Assembly (NCBI GenBank): GCA_018136815.1
Contig: CM030931.1
Location: 919,511 to 983,510 of the forward strand
Source of the DNA: Isochrysis galbana
Lineage: Eukaryota > Haptophyta > Isochrysidales > Isochrysidaceae
DNA length: 64,000 nt
Direction of reading: 5' to 3'
Part shown: positions 39,720-49,065 of the stretch, piece by piece
Numbering within the stretch: position 1 is the first letter of the stretch
How the letters are laid out: each line of letters begins with the position of its first letter
Made by a program: the position numbers and the translations under genes
Notes under the pieces: generated by a model
Told to the model about the DNA's origin: nothing
Seen by the model: only the letters and a program-made list of their open reading frames with translations
Database searches by the model: none

Positions 39720-40440
39720 CCTCTTGGGCGGGTGCGTCGGACGTCTCCTCTTCCTTCTCCTTCGTCTTCTCCTCACCCTCCTCCTCCTTTTCGTTCGCTT
39801 CGGTAGGAGCGGGCGCCTCGGCGGTCTCGGCCTCCTCCTTCTTCTCCTCCTTCTTCTCCTCCTCGAGCCTCGAGCTGCGCGGCCTCTTCCAGCTGCGTGG
39901 CCTCCTCGAACCGAGTGAAGACTTCTCCGACTGGTGCGTCGGACGCAGCCGTCTTCTCCTTCTCCGCCTTCTCCGTCTTCTCGTCCTCCTCCTCGGCTTC
40001 CTTGTCCTCGGTGAGAGCGAGCGCGTGGGCGGTCTCGACCTCCTCCATCGACTCGGCTGGCTCCTCGACCTCCGCAACCGGCGCGATGGGAAGAAGAAGG
40101 CCTGGAGCGTCCGACGCACAGTTCTCGTTCTTCTCTTCTCCTCCCACAGGCCCGGAGTCCTCGTCGGTGGTGGTGGTGGTGGCCTCCTCGGTCGGGGAAA
40201 GGGCCTCCTCCTCGGCATCAGGAACGCGAACAGGCTCCGCCTCCTCCGCCGCGCCCTTGGAGCAGAAGGAGGAACGAGTCGTGCGAGCAGCGCTTGCGCT
40301 CGGCGTCCAGTCGACAGGTGGCAGGTGGCCGTGGCGAGAGAGTCGAACGAAGCCAGCGAGCAGGAGCACGAGAGGAGAGGACGGAGGACCGTGCGGATGC
40401 GCGCCGAGTCGCCACCATCGTGAGGAAGACGAGGGCGAGG
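39720..40440 (-). CDS. Glutamate-rich repeat protein, reading frame unresolved
   Basis: On the minus strand an ATG at 40432 starts MVATRRASAR. Further on, three similar segments of about 200 bp encode Glu/Lys/Ala-rich sequence, each containing an SDAP motif (ASDAPGLLLP, ASDAPVGEVF, TSDAPAQEVL) followed by acidic stretches such as EDKEAEEEDEKTEKAEKEK. The pieces lie in different frames, so introns or frame shifts must exist. Composition suggests a disordered acidic protein. It may be a real gene or a decayed one. Confidence 0.4.
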
Positions 40441-40499
40441 AGAGAGCTGGAGGGTGAGCGAGGAGGGAGGAGGGAGGCAGGCAGTAGGAGCCTTCTCTC

Positions 40500-40690
40500 T
40501 TTGGTAGGTCGGTGAGAGGCGAAGGGGGGGGGGGGGGCGGGGGGAGATAGGCGAGTGCTAAAAGACAGACAGCCCATCTGTTTACGTTAGTGTTATCGCC
40601 ATATACTGTAATAATTTCCCGGTCCCAGGGGGTGCCCCCAGGGTTCCCGCCCGCCCTCCGCGCCCAGAGTTCCCCCGCGGAAAGAGTGAA
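40500..40690. other. Short spacer with G-tract
   Basis: G-tract at 40527-40541. Nothing else recognised. Confidence 0.35.
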
Positions 40691-41215
40691 CGCACGGCGT
40701 GCACCTTCCTGGAAGTTGCTATGCGCACGCACGGCGCCCCCGCGGGGGGGCCGATGCACATCGCGCCGTGCCCATGCACGGCGTGCACAATGTGATTGCA
40801 AGTCATCACACGTGCTGCGTAAAGAAACATCTCTTATATTGCACGTTTACGTAGTTGTGCGCCTTAGGTGGCACGCAGAGGGAAAAAGTCGGCATGCGCA
40901 CGCACGGCGTCTCCGCGGGGGGACCGATGCACATCGCGCCGTGCCCAATGCACGGCGTGCAAAATGTGATTGCAAGTCATCACAGGTGCTCAGTGGATAC
41001 TATTCATGAAACTGCATGTTTATGTAGTTGTCGGCCTTAGAGGAAAAGCGTTTGCATGCGCACGCACGGCGTCCCCGCGGGGGAACATATGCACCGCGGG
41101 GAAAAGCAGAGAAAAAAGTTGTTATCCCCGCGCACGGCTAGCACTTATTTAATTTTAAAATACTATATACATAACTGTGGACATTTGATCGCTCAATTCG
41201 ACTGATCCGCGGTAG
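40690..41215 (+). repeat. Monomer repeat, plus-strand copy (copy 3)
   Basis: Two full monomers of about 190 bp with CCGATGCACATCGCGCCGTG, GTGATTGCAAGTCATCACA and ATGCGCACGCACGGCGTC, then the AT-rich ATTTAATTTTAAAATACTAT end and GTGGACATTTGATCGCTCAA. It stops at CGACTGAT (41206), before the usual TTGACGGAACG terminus. Inverted near-twin of 21600-22080. Confidence 0.8.
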
Positions 41216-41582
41216 CGCAAGCGCTCCGCATAATGGATAGACTCGCCTAACCGCGCACAGCACAAAGCCGCGCCCCACGTCTCACCCGCCTACCCGCCCC
41301 CCGCCCTCAACACTCCCCGCGATTTAACCGCCCACCTCACGGACTCAACAAGGAAACATGGAAACCGATAGCCCGATGGCGCAGGAGGAAGGAGTGGACA
41401 ACCTATCGGGGATCGGAACACACCGCCTGCTACAGGAAACCCCAAACACCCAGCCCCTAGGTAGTGCACAAGGGACGAGCCGCGAGGCAGGTGGTGGGGG
41501 AGATGAGAGTAGCGGGCGGGGCAGCACAATAAGGGTGCGTAGTCGCGCGCGCGGCGAGAATATTAAGAAGTTTTTTTTTCAG
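41216..41582 (+). repeat. Family I 3' region, second METDSP copy
   Basis: Matches 36165-36526 over its length. Ends GGCGAGAATATTAAGAAG plus a T-tract at 41580. Confidence 0.8.
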
Positions 41583-41640
41583 ATGTAATTTTGTCCGTAG
41601 TAGGTGTTAGCTCAGAATCTTCAGAATTTTTTTTCGATTC
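41583..41640 (+). repeat. LINE Family II 3' tail
   Basis: GTAGTAGGTGTTAGCTCAG, then AATCTTCAGAA and a T-tract, joined directly to the T-tract of the Family I end before it. Confidence 0.75.
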
Positions 41641-41819
41641 GCCCCGTCCAGCTTCAGCCCATCTAATGTCCACGCACCTTGCCACGACACTACTCACACC
41701 ACCCAACTACAAATCTAGAATCCCCGAGACATTTCTCTCGGAGAAATTGGGTGACCTGCAGAGACAGGTTGCAACAGGCTATGTTGTGACAAGATCATGC
41801 CAAGCCGTCAATCGAGCGA

Positions 41820-42638
41820 TCATCTCAATCCACGTGCTCTGGCATCCGCCTCCGCCGTGCCAACTGGCTTGGAGTAGCTGCGCCGTAGCATGCGTTTCCG
41901 CATCCGCTCCGCCTGTTCACGAAGAAGCCGGAACGCTCGTGATGTCGGCTGCTGTCGCAACCTCCACTCAAGTTCTTCAGCAGAGCTTGGAATTGTGCGA
42001 CCCGCCGCCATCTCTCGCTTGATGAACTCCCACTGGATGAGCGACCACTCGTATTGTTGGATAACCTCCTTGATCGGCGCTTCTGAGTCCAATCCCAATT
42101 GGTTTACAATGCGTTGCTTGGTCTTGCGCTGCTTCTTGACAAGGACGAGCGGGTTGCGCCGCTCCGCTGGCGTCATCGCATCTATGATGTTCAGACCGAC
42201 TTGCAGTTTCGCTTTCATCTCCTCGAGCGCCTCACTCTGCTCACCGCCCCGCAATTTGTCGAAGCGCAGCCCCATGCGCTGAGTGACCGTCATCTTGTCC
42301 TCTGCCGCCAGCCCCTCCTTGTACTGCTCCCGCAGCTGCTCGATGCGGAATGCTTCCATAGCGGAGAGTGTGTCGTAGAAGTCGGCGACGTTCGCATCCT
42401 TCCGCTCCTTGCGCACATCACGCAGAGCCTCGGCTGCTGCCGCCGTCCACGTGGAACCTTGCTCGCGCATTGCGACCATCTTCTCGGCTGAGCGCTGGCG
42501 CACGGGGTCGACGAGCGTGCTGCGCAGACGGTTGAACATACCTGTCTCAGCGGGCTGGTCGGACAAACTGCTCAGTCTGCGCACCGTCCTCGTGAGCCCC
42601 ACGCGCCGTGCCAGCGCCGCCGTGCGCATACTCGCCAC
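41820..42638 (-). CDS. SRP54 M-domain-like protein with probable mitochondrial presequence
   Basis: Single-exon frame, 272 residues. The first 25 residues (MASMRTAALARRVGLTRTVR then RLSS) are basic, amphipathic and free of acids, a classic mitochondrial presequence. Residues about 30-145 are helical and charged. Residues about 150-205 match the SRP54/Ffh M-domain core: NIIDAMTPAERRNPLVL, a basic KKQRKTKQRIVNQLG segment and then KEVIQQYEW, in the order of the canonical IIDSMT..E..NP, R..RIA.GSG and V..LL..Y. There is no NG GTPase domain and the region is not Met-rich. It may bind RNA or nascent chains in mitochondria. Function is inferred, the presequence strongly suggested. Confidence 0.75.
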   Translation of the reverse strand: MASMRTAALARRVGLTRTVRRLSSLSDQPAETGMFNRLRSTLVDPVRQRSAEKMVAMREQGSTWTAAAAEALRDVRKERKDANVADFYDTLSAMEAFRIEQLREQYKEGLAAEDKMTVTQRMGLRFDKLRGGEQSEALEEMKAKLQVGLNIIDAMTPAERRNPLVLVKKQRKTKQRIVNQLGLDSEAPIKEVIQQYEWSLIQWEFIKREMAAGRTIPSSAEELEWRLRQQPTSRAFRLLREQAERMRKRMLRRSYSKPVGTAEADARARGLR

Positions 42639-42657
42639 GAGAGGAGTCGCCGTGCTC

Positions 42658-42870
42658 CTACTTTATAGTAGTAGTTGGTTCTCATGGGCTCATGGCTCAT
42701 GGCTCATGTGGGAGGAGGGGGGAGGGCATGAGGGCATGCGCCCTTCCCCCTCCCCCCTCCCCCTCTCCCGGCCCACCCTGATGGTGGTGGGGAACCACCC
42801 ACCGTCCTGCGCTGCCCCTTGGCAGGCAGGCAGGTAGGGGGGCCTTTCCACACCAGCCCTGACCCTCCCA
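42658..42870 (+). repeat. Family I fragment, 5' part
   Basis: Hairpin CTACT-TTAT-AGTAG (42658-42671), ATGG at 42684, followed by a GC-rich body like 58768-58860 and 3628-3720. Confidence 0.65.
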
Positions 42871-43480
42871 GCTCCCAGAGCCTTGCAGAAGGCCGGGTCG
42901 CCGGGTCTGGATCGCATGTCGCATGCGCATGCGCATGCCCTGGCCCTGAGGCTTGAGTCTGAGGCCTGAGGCGGCTTGAGGCCTTCCTCCGGTACCACAC
43001 CGCTACTCAGGACTCAGGGAACAAGGCTGGCCTTCTGGCCTTGGTCCGCGTTGTCACCAGGTGACTTGCCATCATCCATCATCCGTCATCCAAGGCTAGA
43101 GCTAGGGCTGACCATTAACAGGCAAGTTTTTTTGGAAATCCATTAGTAGTTTTTCAAGGTCAGTACATTAACAGGTTGCGTTTTTCTCTGGGTGTTAACT
43201 GGTTTTAGGGGTGTTAATACCCAGTTACCAGTTAGTGGTAGTGGCCATTAACATTAACAGGTTAAACCCATTAATTACAAGCTGTTACCCCAACGTTGCA
43301 ATATATGTTCGGGGCGGGGGATTCCCTTCCCCTCCCCCCTCCCCCCGCCCCCGCCCCCCGACTCCGGGAGCTGTACCCCCCCCCCACCCCGCCCTGCGCC
43401 CTGCGCCTCCCCCCCCCCCCGACGCCAACGCGCTAGCGCTAATGGGTATAAATAAGCGCGGACCACCGTCGAAGCGCAAT
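42871..43480. other. Possible hAT body, no intact coding
   Basis: TTAACAGG and CATTAACA motifs recur at 43112-43270. A C-tract region follows at 43320-43425. It leads into the hAT C-terminal fragment, so it may be the remains of that element. Confidence 0.4.
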
Positions 43481-43488
43481 GCGCCAAA

Positions 43489-43650
43489 ATGGCCAAGCAA
43501 TTCCTACCTGCGCCGGCGTCGACCGCAGGGGTGGAGCGTGTGTTCTCGGCCGCAGGGAAAATGCACGGTATCTGCAAAAATAAAAAATCTGCGAGGGATA
43601 CTACTCTAGAGGCGTCTTTGTCTTTGTTTGCTAGTCAGTCAGAACACCGA
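43489..43650 (+). pseudogene. hAT transposase C-terminal fragment (copy 2)
   Basis: Frame: FLPAPASTAGVERVFSAAGK, then KKSARDTTLEASLSLFAS. This is the family's dimerisation region (P.SSA..ERVFSAAG......R..L.....E...FL). It differs clearly from the fragments at 2.6 and 59.6 kb, so it comes from another hAT lineage. Truncated at both ends. Confidence 0.85.
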
Positions 43651-43778
43651 GTGATATCGACACGGCGTGTGTGGTGTCTTGGTGTGTGGCTCTCGTGCAT
43701 AGTGTAGTTTGTATGTAGTGCTAGTAAGAGGATGAATGCTATCTATCTACCATCTATAGATACTATCTACACTTCGTC

Positions 43779-44532
43779 AACTAAGTTTATACTTAGCTCG
43801 CCCATGGGGGGGCACGAGCCCCCCCCCTCTCTCCACTCCTCCCCCGCCATGGGGGAGGAACCACCCATCCTCCTGGCACGCCTGATGGCTTGCCAGGAGG
43901 CCACTGCCCTGCTGACCCTCTCTCCCACTGACAGGCTCGCCTGATTCGCCCATCCTGGCCCGGCGTGGCCAGCCCATTGCTCCAACCCCTCCTCCCCCCC
44001 CTGTTCGACAGGCAGACAGGTGCAGCGTGGGGGCCCCTGAGGCTCAGGAGCGCCAGCGAGGGAGAGGCAGGGGAGGCCAGGGCCCAGCCCCAGTCTCCTC
44101 TGCCCCCTGAGCTGGCCTCCATGAGCCTCCAGGGTCGCCAATGGGCAGCTGCAGGCCTGCCGCAGGCGCGCCATCGCGCGTGCCGCAGGAGAGGGGAGAG
44201 AGAGCGCGGAGAAGGGGGTGGGCGGAGCGGAGCTCCGCCCACCGAAAAATAGGTAAGTCCCGCATCTGTTTACAGGATAAGTCGGGACTGAGGTCGCCGC
44301 CCACTCGGAGACACAGGAGGAAGAGAGGGAACAGATCACCGGGGGGAGGCGCGGGCCACCGGACCATATCTAAGCCCTTCACCCCAATCCCCCTAGTAGT
44401 GCACGGGGGGAGCCGCCTGATGGCGGGGGGAGAAGGGCTGGGAGCGTGGGGGTGTAGAAAGTTTTCCTACGTGAGTAGAAAGTAGAGGGTCCACGGCTGC
44501 GTGCGCGGTGAGACTATTAAAAGGTTTAATTT
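43779..44532 (+). mobile_element. Full-length Family I element B, about 750 bp
   Basis: 5' hairpin CTAAGT-TTAT-ACTTAG (43781-43796), ATGG at 43804. It is collinear with 34629-35385. A stem-loop lies at 44257-44288 (GTCCCG / CGGGAC around CTG-TTTA-CAG), and a GCCGCC-TGAT-GGCGG hairpin near 44411. The 3' end is GGTGAGACTATTAAAAGG (44506-44525) followed by TTTAATTTA. No recognisable protein. Confidence 0.8.
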
Positions 44533-44624
44533 ACTATCTACACTTCGATAACTTGGTGGTGCGCGCGGAGCGCGGAGCGCGGCCGCTCCGAACGCTCCTT
44601 TGCCTCCAACGCCCAACGCGAGGT

Positions 44625-45215
44625 CATCTGCCTGAAATCGGGTATTTTTCGAAAATTTTGCCGGAAGACCCCCGGTTTTTTTTGCGGATCTCCATACCTG
44701 AACGGCTCCGTCTGCTGCTCGCCGCCCTTGCTTCACGTTAACAACGTGTGTGCCTTCTCCTCGGGGTATCTAGAGCCTGAGCGCATCTGAGACCAACTGG
44801 TGCTAATTATGGTTGGTGCTAAGATAGTACGCTGTGCTCCACTCCGAGAAAGCAAGGAGGCGAAATGGGGATGGTGGTGGGTGAGCTTGAAGCGTTAGGT
44901 GTGAGAGGGGAAAGAGCTTGGGCGGTGCGGGGCGCGCGGCGGCGGAAAAGAGGGAGGGAAGCTACTTGCCTTCCCCTCGCGGGGGATACGTGGCGCGTGG
45001 CGCGCAGTTAGAGTATAATACTAACTGTCTCCCTCTTATCTGCGGTCTAGCGTGCCCCCTCGCTGCTCCGTCGCCGTTCACTAGCGCAAACTAAAGCCCG
45101 CTGGTGATGGAACATATAGGAAGCTTATTTAGGCCTTCGTTTGCCCATTACAGATGGTGCATGGTGCCCTCCGCACCCCCCTAGTGAGTGACCGGGCTAT
45201 AGATAGGGCCTGGCA
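44625..45215 (+). repeat. Dispersed repeat G, copy 2, interrupted by about 410 bp
   Basis: 44625-44701 matches 28292-28365, and 45111-45215 matches 28361-28435. Between them is a 410-bp foreign segment with a GAAC repeat at both edges (44698 and 45112). The insert contains no recognised coding. Confidence 0.7.
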
Positions 45216-45550
45216 GATGTTTCTTGAAACATCAACTTGAAATTTGGGCATGTCAGCCCGGAAATACATATTTACACATATTTATACATATTTGCAGTGT
45301 TGGGCGTTTAGTAAGACAGCTCATTTGCTTGCCGCCGCGATCGCCGTGCGTTGGCTCGGGAAGTGGGTGCTCCCCGTGAAGTACGGGTCGCGCATCGTGT
45401 GCGCGCGCGAGCTGGGGACCAGTCCAAAGGAGGAGCGACTCATCATTCTTCTCCGGGGGGTGGTGGGTGTGGGGGAAGACGTGCGGCCCCTTCTCACGCT
45501 CTCGTCGAGTTACCGGTCGCGGCGCTTTTTTGGCCCACCCCCGTCAACGA

Positions 45551-46106
45551 ATGGCAGCGAAGAGGCGGCGGCCGTGCTCAGAGGTGGAGAGCGGCGGAGG
45601 CGAACACTCTCTGGTGGGGGCAAAGCGAACTCTCACGTCCTACACCCAAGGCGCACACGTCGCCGCTCTCGACATTCTCATCAAGGGCGCCATCCTGCTC
45701 GATGACCCCGACCATGACATGGAACTGGTCTTCGAAGCAAAGAAGCAGGAGTTGCTCAAACGTTTCCCCATGCCTCATCCCCCTCCTTCAGAAAGCACCC
45801 GATCCTCACTCTTGCCCAATCGTAACCCAGCTGCAATTCATCATTGAAGCAGCCGAATGCCAGCCGGATGTAAAGTATCAATCAGCTAGCCTCCCGTGGC
45901 TCATGAAAGCTATTCTCAGGGGCGTGCTTGTCAATCTGCTCGGCGACTGCCCCTATCCATTGCATGAGATATGCATCAACTGGAAGTGGACCGGGCAAGC
46001 GTCGAAAGTGTACGTAAACAGTATTGGCCATCCAGAACGACAGAGCATCGTGAACATCCTCCGAAAGCTGGGAGTAGACGACCTCGACGAGTGGAAACGT
46101 GGCTGA
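45551..46106 (+). CDS. Unrecognised protein, one frame change
   Basis: Starts MAAKRRRPCSEV at 45551 with a basic, nuclear-localisation-like N-terminus, then AHVAALDILIKGAILLDDPD and MELVFEAKKQELLKRF. From about 45790 the sense passes to another frame: VTQLQFIIEAAECQPDVKYQ, then PWLMKAILRGVLVNLLGDCP and VNILRKLGVDDLDEWKRG, stop at 46104. A short intron or a frame shift near 45780-45800 must join them; no clean GT-AG pair was found. I do not recognise the family. Helical prediction by eye and normal composition suggest a true gene or recent pseudogene. Confidence 0.5.
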
Positions 46107-46159
46107 AGCATCGGGGAATCAAGCCGGTCTGCCCATGAAGGCAGATGCAGTTGCCGGGG

Positions 46160-46320
46160 TGGGCAGGTGGGGGGTGGCGTCCCCGCGGGGAAAGAAAAAA
46201 GTTGGTATGCCCACGCACGCTAGTCTTCATTTAATTTTAAAAATACCGAATACATAACTATGGACATTTGATCGCTCAATTCGACTGATGCCCCACAATT
46301 GAAGGAACGACACCTTGGGT
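46160..46320 (+). repeat. Monomer-repeat terminal fragment (copy 4)
   Basis: GTCCCCGCGGGGAAAGAAAA, then ATTTAATTTTAAAAATACCG, GGACATTTGATCGCTCAATT and TTGAAGGAACGACACCTT (one base off the usual TTGACGGAACG). Only the last part of the element is present. Confidence 0.75.
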
Positions 46321-46400
46321 GGTTCGTGGTTCCTCCCCCACAGCATGGGAGGAGTGGAGAGAGGAGGGGGCTCCCCTTGGACGAACTAATTATAAACTTA
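46321..46400 (-). repeat. Family I 5' end, minus strand
   Basis: On the minus strand, AATTA / TAATT arms near 46396-46381 are followed by GTTCGTCCAAGG, where the usual ATGG has become AAGG. Confidence 0.5.
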
Positions 46401-46873
46401 ATTGTTCCTTCCCTGGTAAGGCATGATGTATTTTCAGCAATCTGAAAGTGTTGATTCATCAAGTTGCACGTTGATTGCCTCCTTCTACCTTCCAGAAGGT
46501 TGGCAGTGGCCAGAAGCGGGAGTGCAAATGCAGTGCGTAAGAGTAGTGGGTCCAGAGCCGCGTGCGAGGCGAGAACATGAACTAATTTTATAAGAGTGAG
46601 TTGATTGAATGCTGCGCTTATTCGTGTGCCAGCCAACCAAGAGGACTGCACGCAGTGTCACGCAGCACGAACACGAGCCAAGAACAAAATCAATCTCATA
46701 ATGGATACCCTGATCAAGCCAAGTGCTTTGTCATAGTTCTCAAGTCGATGAACGGCGAGTGAAGGTGCCGAATCCCATTCGAACTCGACGCGCACAAATG
46801 TACACAATTGATGTTTGGCTGAACACAAGGTGCAACAAATCAGGTGCATGTGCAATAGATTAGCAATTTAGAC
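46401..46873. other. 3' flank region with Family I-like 3' end
   Basis: 46546-46590 resembles a Family I 3' end (GGGTCCAGAGCCGCGTGCGA then GGCGAGAACATG). The rest shows no gene. Confidence 0.4.
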
Positions 46874-47584
46874 TCATAATCGTTGTTGCCACGGTAATGT
46901 CTGCGCCCACGGTTTTCGATACTGCTGCAGCTTCTCACGGAGGCTCTCAGCAGACTCGGGCGGATTTGTTTCCTCCTCATGCGGCTCAGTGTCTAATCCG
47001 ATGCGTGCGCGATAATCTTGGGCTGATGAGGCATAGCCCTCCCGTACCGCAACGTCTTCACGAATTGCCTCAAAGATAGCTGCCCGGTCGCGCTCGACTG
47101 TGAGCTCCGATTCATGCAGTGCGTTTAGCAGCAGGGCGGCTGGCATGAAGAAACCGAGAGTGAGGGCGATGCGTTTGGCGAGGTCTGCCGGTCCGTCCCA
47201 CTCGGCGAGTCCTTGCAGATAGAGGAGGTCATCTTCCGGCTCGTCATCGTCATCGTCAGCAACCTGGGGAGGTTTAGCGAGACAAATGGGCTGGCGCGTC
47301 CTTGGACGGAGATGCACAGTAGATGAAGCGCCTGCAGCACGAGTCGAGGAGCCCTCCACTTCCATGGGAGTAGCAGGTGATGAGTAGATGCGCTGCCGCA
47401 GCTCAAAATAGAATGAGGAGCAGCTCGCAGCACAGCTGCAGATAGTTTGGGCTGGTCTGTTCATCGACAGACAGTGAACCAGTCCCTGCTTGGGGAGCAG
47501 GGCTGAATGACCCGTGTGGAGGAGCAGGAAAGGGAGGAGGGGGAGGAGGGATGGCGGATGGCGGAGAGGAGCGTCACCAACCAT
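46874..47584 (-). CDS. Unrecognised protein with one membrane segment
   Basis: Single-exon frame of 236 residues. The N-terminal 40 residues are hydrophobic (LLPLLPFLLLHTGHSALL), suggesting a signal or targeting peptide. Residues 110-125 are an acidic run (ADDDDDEPEDD). Residues about 138-157 form one membrane helix (IALTLGFFMPAALLLNAL). The C-terminal part is charged and helical, ending ESLREKLQQYRKPWAQTLPW. Size and layout would suit a small membrane-complex subunit of a plastid or mitochondrion, but I do not recognise a family. Confidence 0.55.
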   Translation of the reverse strand: MVGDAPLRHPPSLLPLLPFLLLHTGHSALLPKQGLVHCLSMNRPAQTICSCAASCSSFYFELRQRIYSSPATPMEVEGSSTRAAGASSTVHLRPRTRQPICLAKPPQVADDDDDEPEDDLLYLQGLAEWDGPADLAKRIALTLGFFMPAALLLNALHESELTVERDRAAIFEAIREDVAVREGYASSAQDYRARIGLDTEPHEEETNPPESAESLREKLQQYRKPWAQTLPWQQRL

Positions 47585-47689
47585 GGGACCGGCGGCGTGG
47601 TCCCCACACAGGAGTCCAGGATTCCAACCAAGAGTTCGCTCGAGTGTGAGTGAGAATGTCAGAGTTTTCTTCTTCTAGTTTAATGCTAG

Positions 47690-47900
47690 TACTTCTACCC
47701 CTCGTTGCCAAAAATATGACATTGGTAAAGTCTGGCGCCGTTTCGCTCTCTTCCCCGCCCCTCCGGGACTCTCAGCCCCTCCCCCCCTGGCGAGGGCGAG
47801 ATCGCCCTCCCGTCCCCTCCGCTCCGCTTCATCTCGACACGTTGTGCAAACCCCGCGATATTGGATAGCGCTTGGATAAATCGTGTGTTGTATTCAGGCC
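47690..47900 (-). repeat. Dispersed repeat copy with the MITE-free (empty) site
   Basis: Inverted copy of 28910-29277 lacking the MITE. On the minus strand, CCAATATCGCGGGGTTTGC is continuous, with the 8 bp (47856-47863) that are duplicated around the MITE at 28926-29124. Confidence 0.92.
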
Positions 47901-48117
47901 TCTCTTGGCATGAATATTTCGGCACGAGTACGAGCTTTCTTCGCTATATACCGTCTTCTATGTTCGCCGTGGTCGCGCAAGGCGTGCAGATTCGAATTCT
48001 CCCTGGGCTCAATAAGTCCTGGTTCGCCGATTTTCGTCTCGAAATTCGAGGATTGGAGTTTTATTTTTACTGTTACGGTAATTGTTCACGCGTTTAAGGT
48101 AAGAAATGCAGGTAACA

Positions 48118-48320
48118 ATAATAAAACATCTGAAGATTCGGGCTACTCACGCTAGCTATACAGTCCTTGTACTCACGGTACTCACTCACGACATCGCCTA
48201 TACCCCAGTTTACTCACTCCCTTACTTACACCACCCCCTTCATTCCTTTGTCTTTGGTATCGGGGGGGGGGCCGCGTGCACTACAACGGGCCAAGTGCAG
48301 GGGGTGGGCTAGGGCAGATC
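48118..48320 (-). repeat. LINE Family II 3' end, minus strand
   Basis: On the minus strand, GTGCACGCGGCC-like 3' untranslated sequence runs to GTAGCCCGAATCTTCAGATG and TTTTATTATT at 48118. It corresponds to 63500-63335. Confidence 0.6.
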
Positions 48321-48374
48321 TGCTGGTGTGGTGTTCCTGTGGCAAAACAAACGTAAACGCCTGTTGCATGTGAC

Positions 48375-48830
48375 ATCGTGCCCCTGGGAGGTCTCGGCCC
48401 CCTCTTCTCGCGTCTTTTTCAAATATCTCCGCGTTTTCGCGGCATTCGTGTGTCGCTCGGGGTGTCGGTGTCGGCCTGTAAACATACCGTAAACAGGCGT
48501 GAGTCTTACCTTTTCTTGGGTCAGATCGCGTCGTTTTTTTGTCGTTCTTTTTTCGCGGTTCTCTTCGTTCTCTTACGGGCGTGCGAGGCCTGCGCGCGCC
48601 ATGGCACCCCTCTGAGGGGACCCTCGCTCGGGTCCCCCCAGAGGGCCAGCTGGGCCAGCTCAGGGGGCAGGGGGCAGTGGAGGCTGGGGCTGGGCCCCTG
48701 GCCTCTCCTGCCTCTCCCTCGCTGGCCTCGCTGGTCCTGGGTGCCCTCCTGGCGGCTCAGGTGGTCTGTGGCTCAGTGGTGGATGGTGGAGTGGGGGGTC
48801 AGTACGATCAGGGGCCAGTGCAGGCGAATG
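48375..48830 (-). repeat. Diverged Family I fragment
   Basis: 48480-48530 carries the complement of the internal stem-loop region (GGTAAGACTCACGCCTGTTT). 48600-48790 has the GGGCAGTGGAGGCTGGG and CCTCTCCCTCGCTGGC landmarks seen in elements A and B. Confidence 0.55.
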
Positions 48831-49065
48831 CGTGCGGCGCGCGATGCGCGCCCGGCGAGGATCTGTGCCAGAGTGATGTCAGCTCAGCCCCTGGATGTGA
48901 GAAAAAGACGAAGAAGATGAAAACTCAGCCCGCGTAGCTGGGGGTGTTACCGCGTGTGTTGGGAGTGGGGGAGCGTGATTAGCTTTGTAATAATAATATT
49001 ATTGTGGCTAACCAAAAAGAAAACAAGCACATAGCCTGGTCCTCTTTTGACGGAACGCGACTTCA
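48831..49065. other. Spacer ending in the TTGACGGAACG terminus
   Basis: TAATAATAATATTATTG at 48987, then CTTTTGACGGAACGCGACTT at 49033-49052. No gene. Confidence 0.45.
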
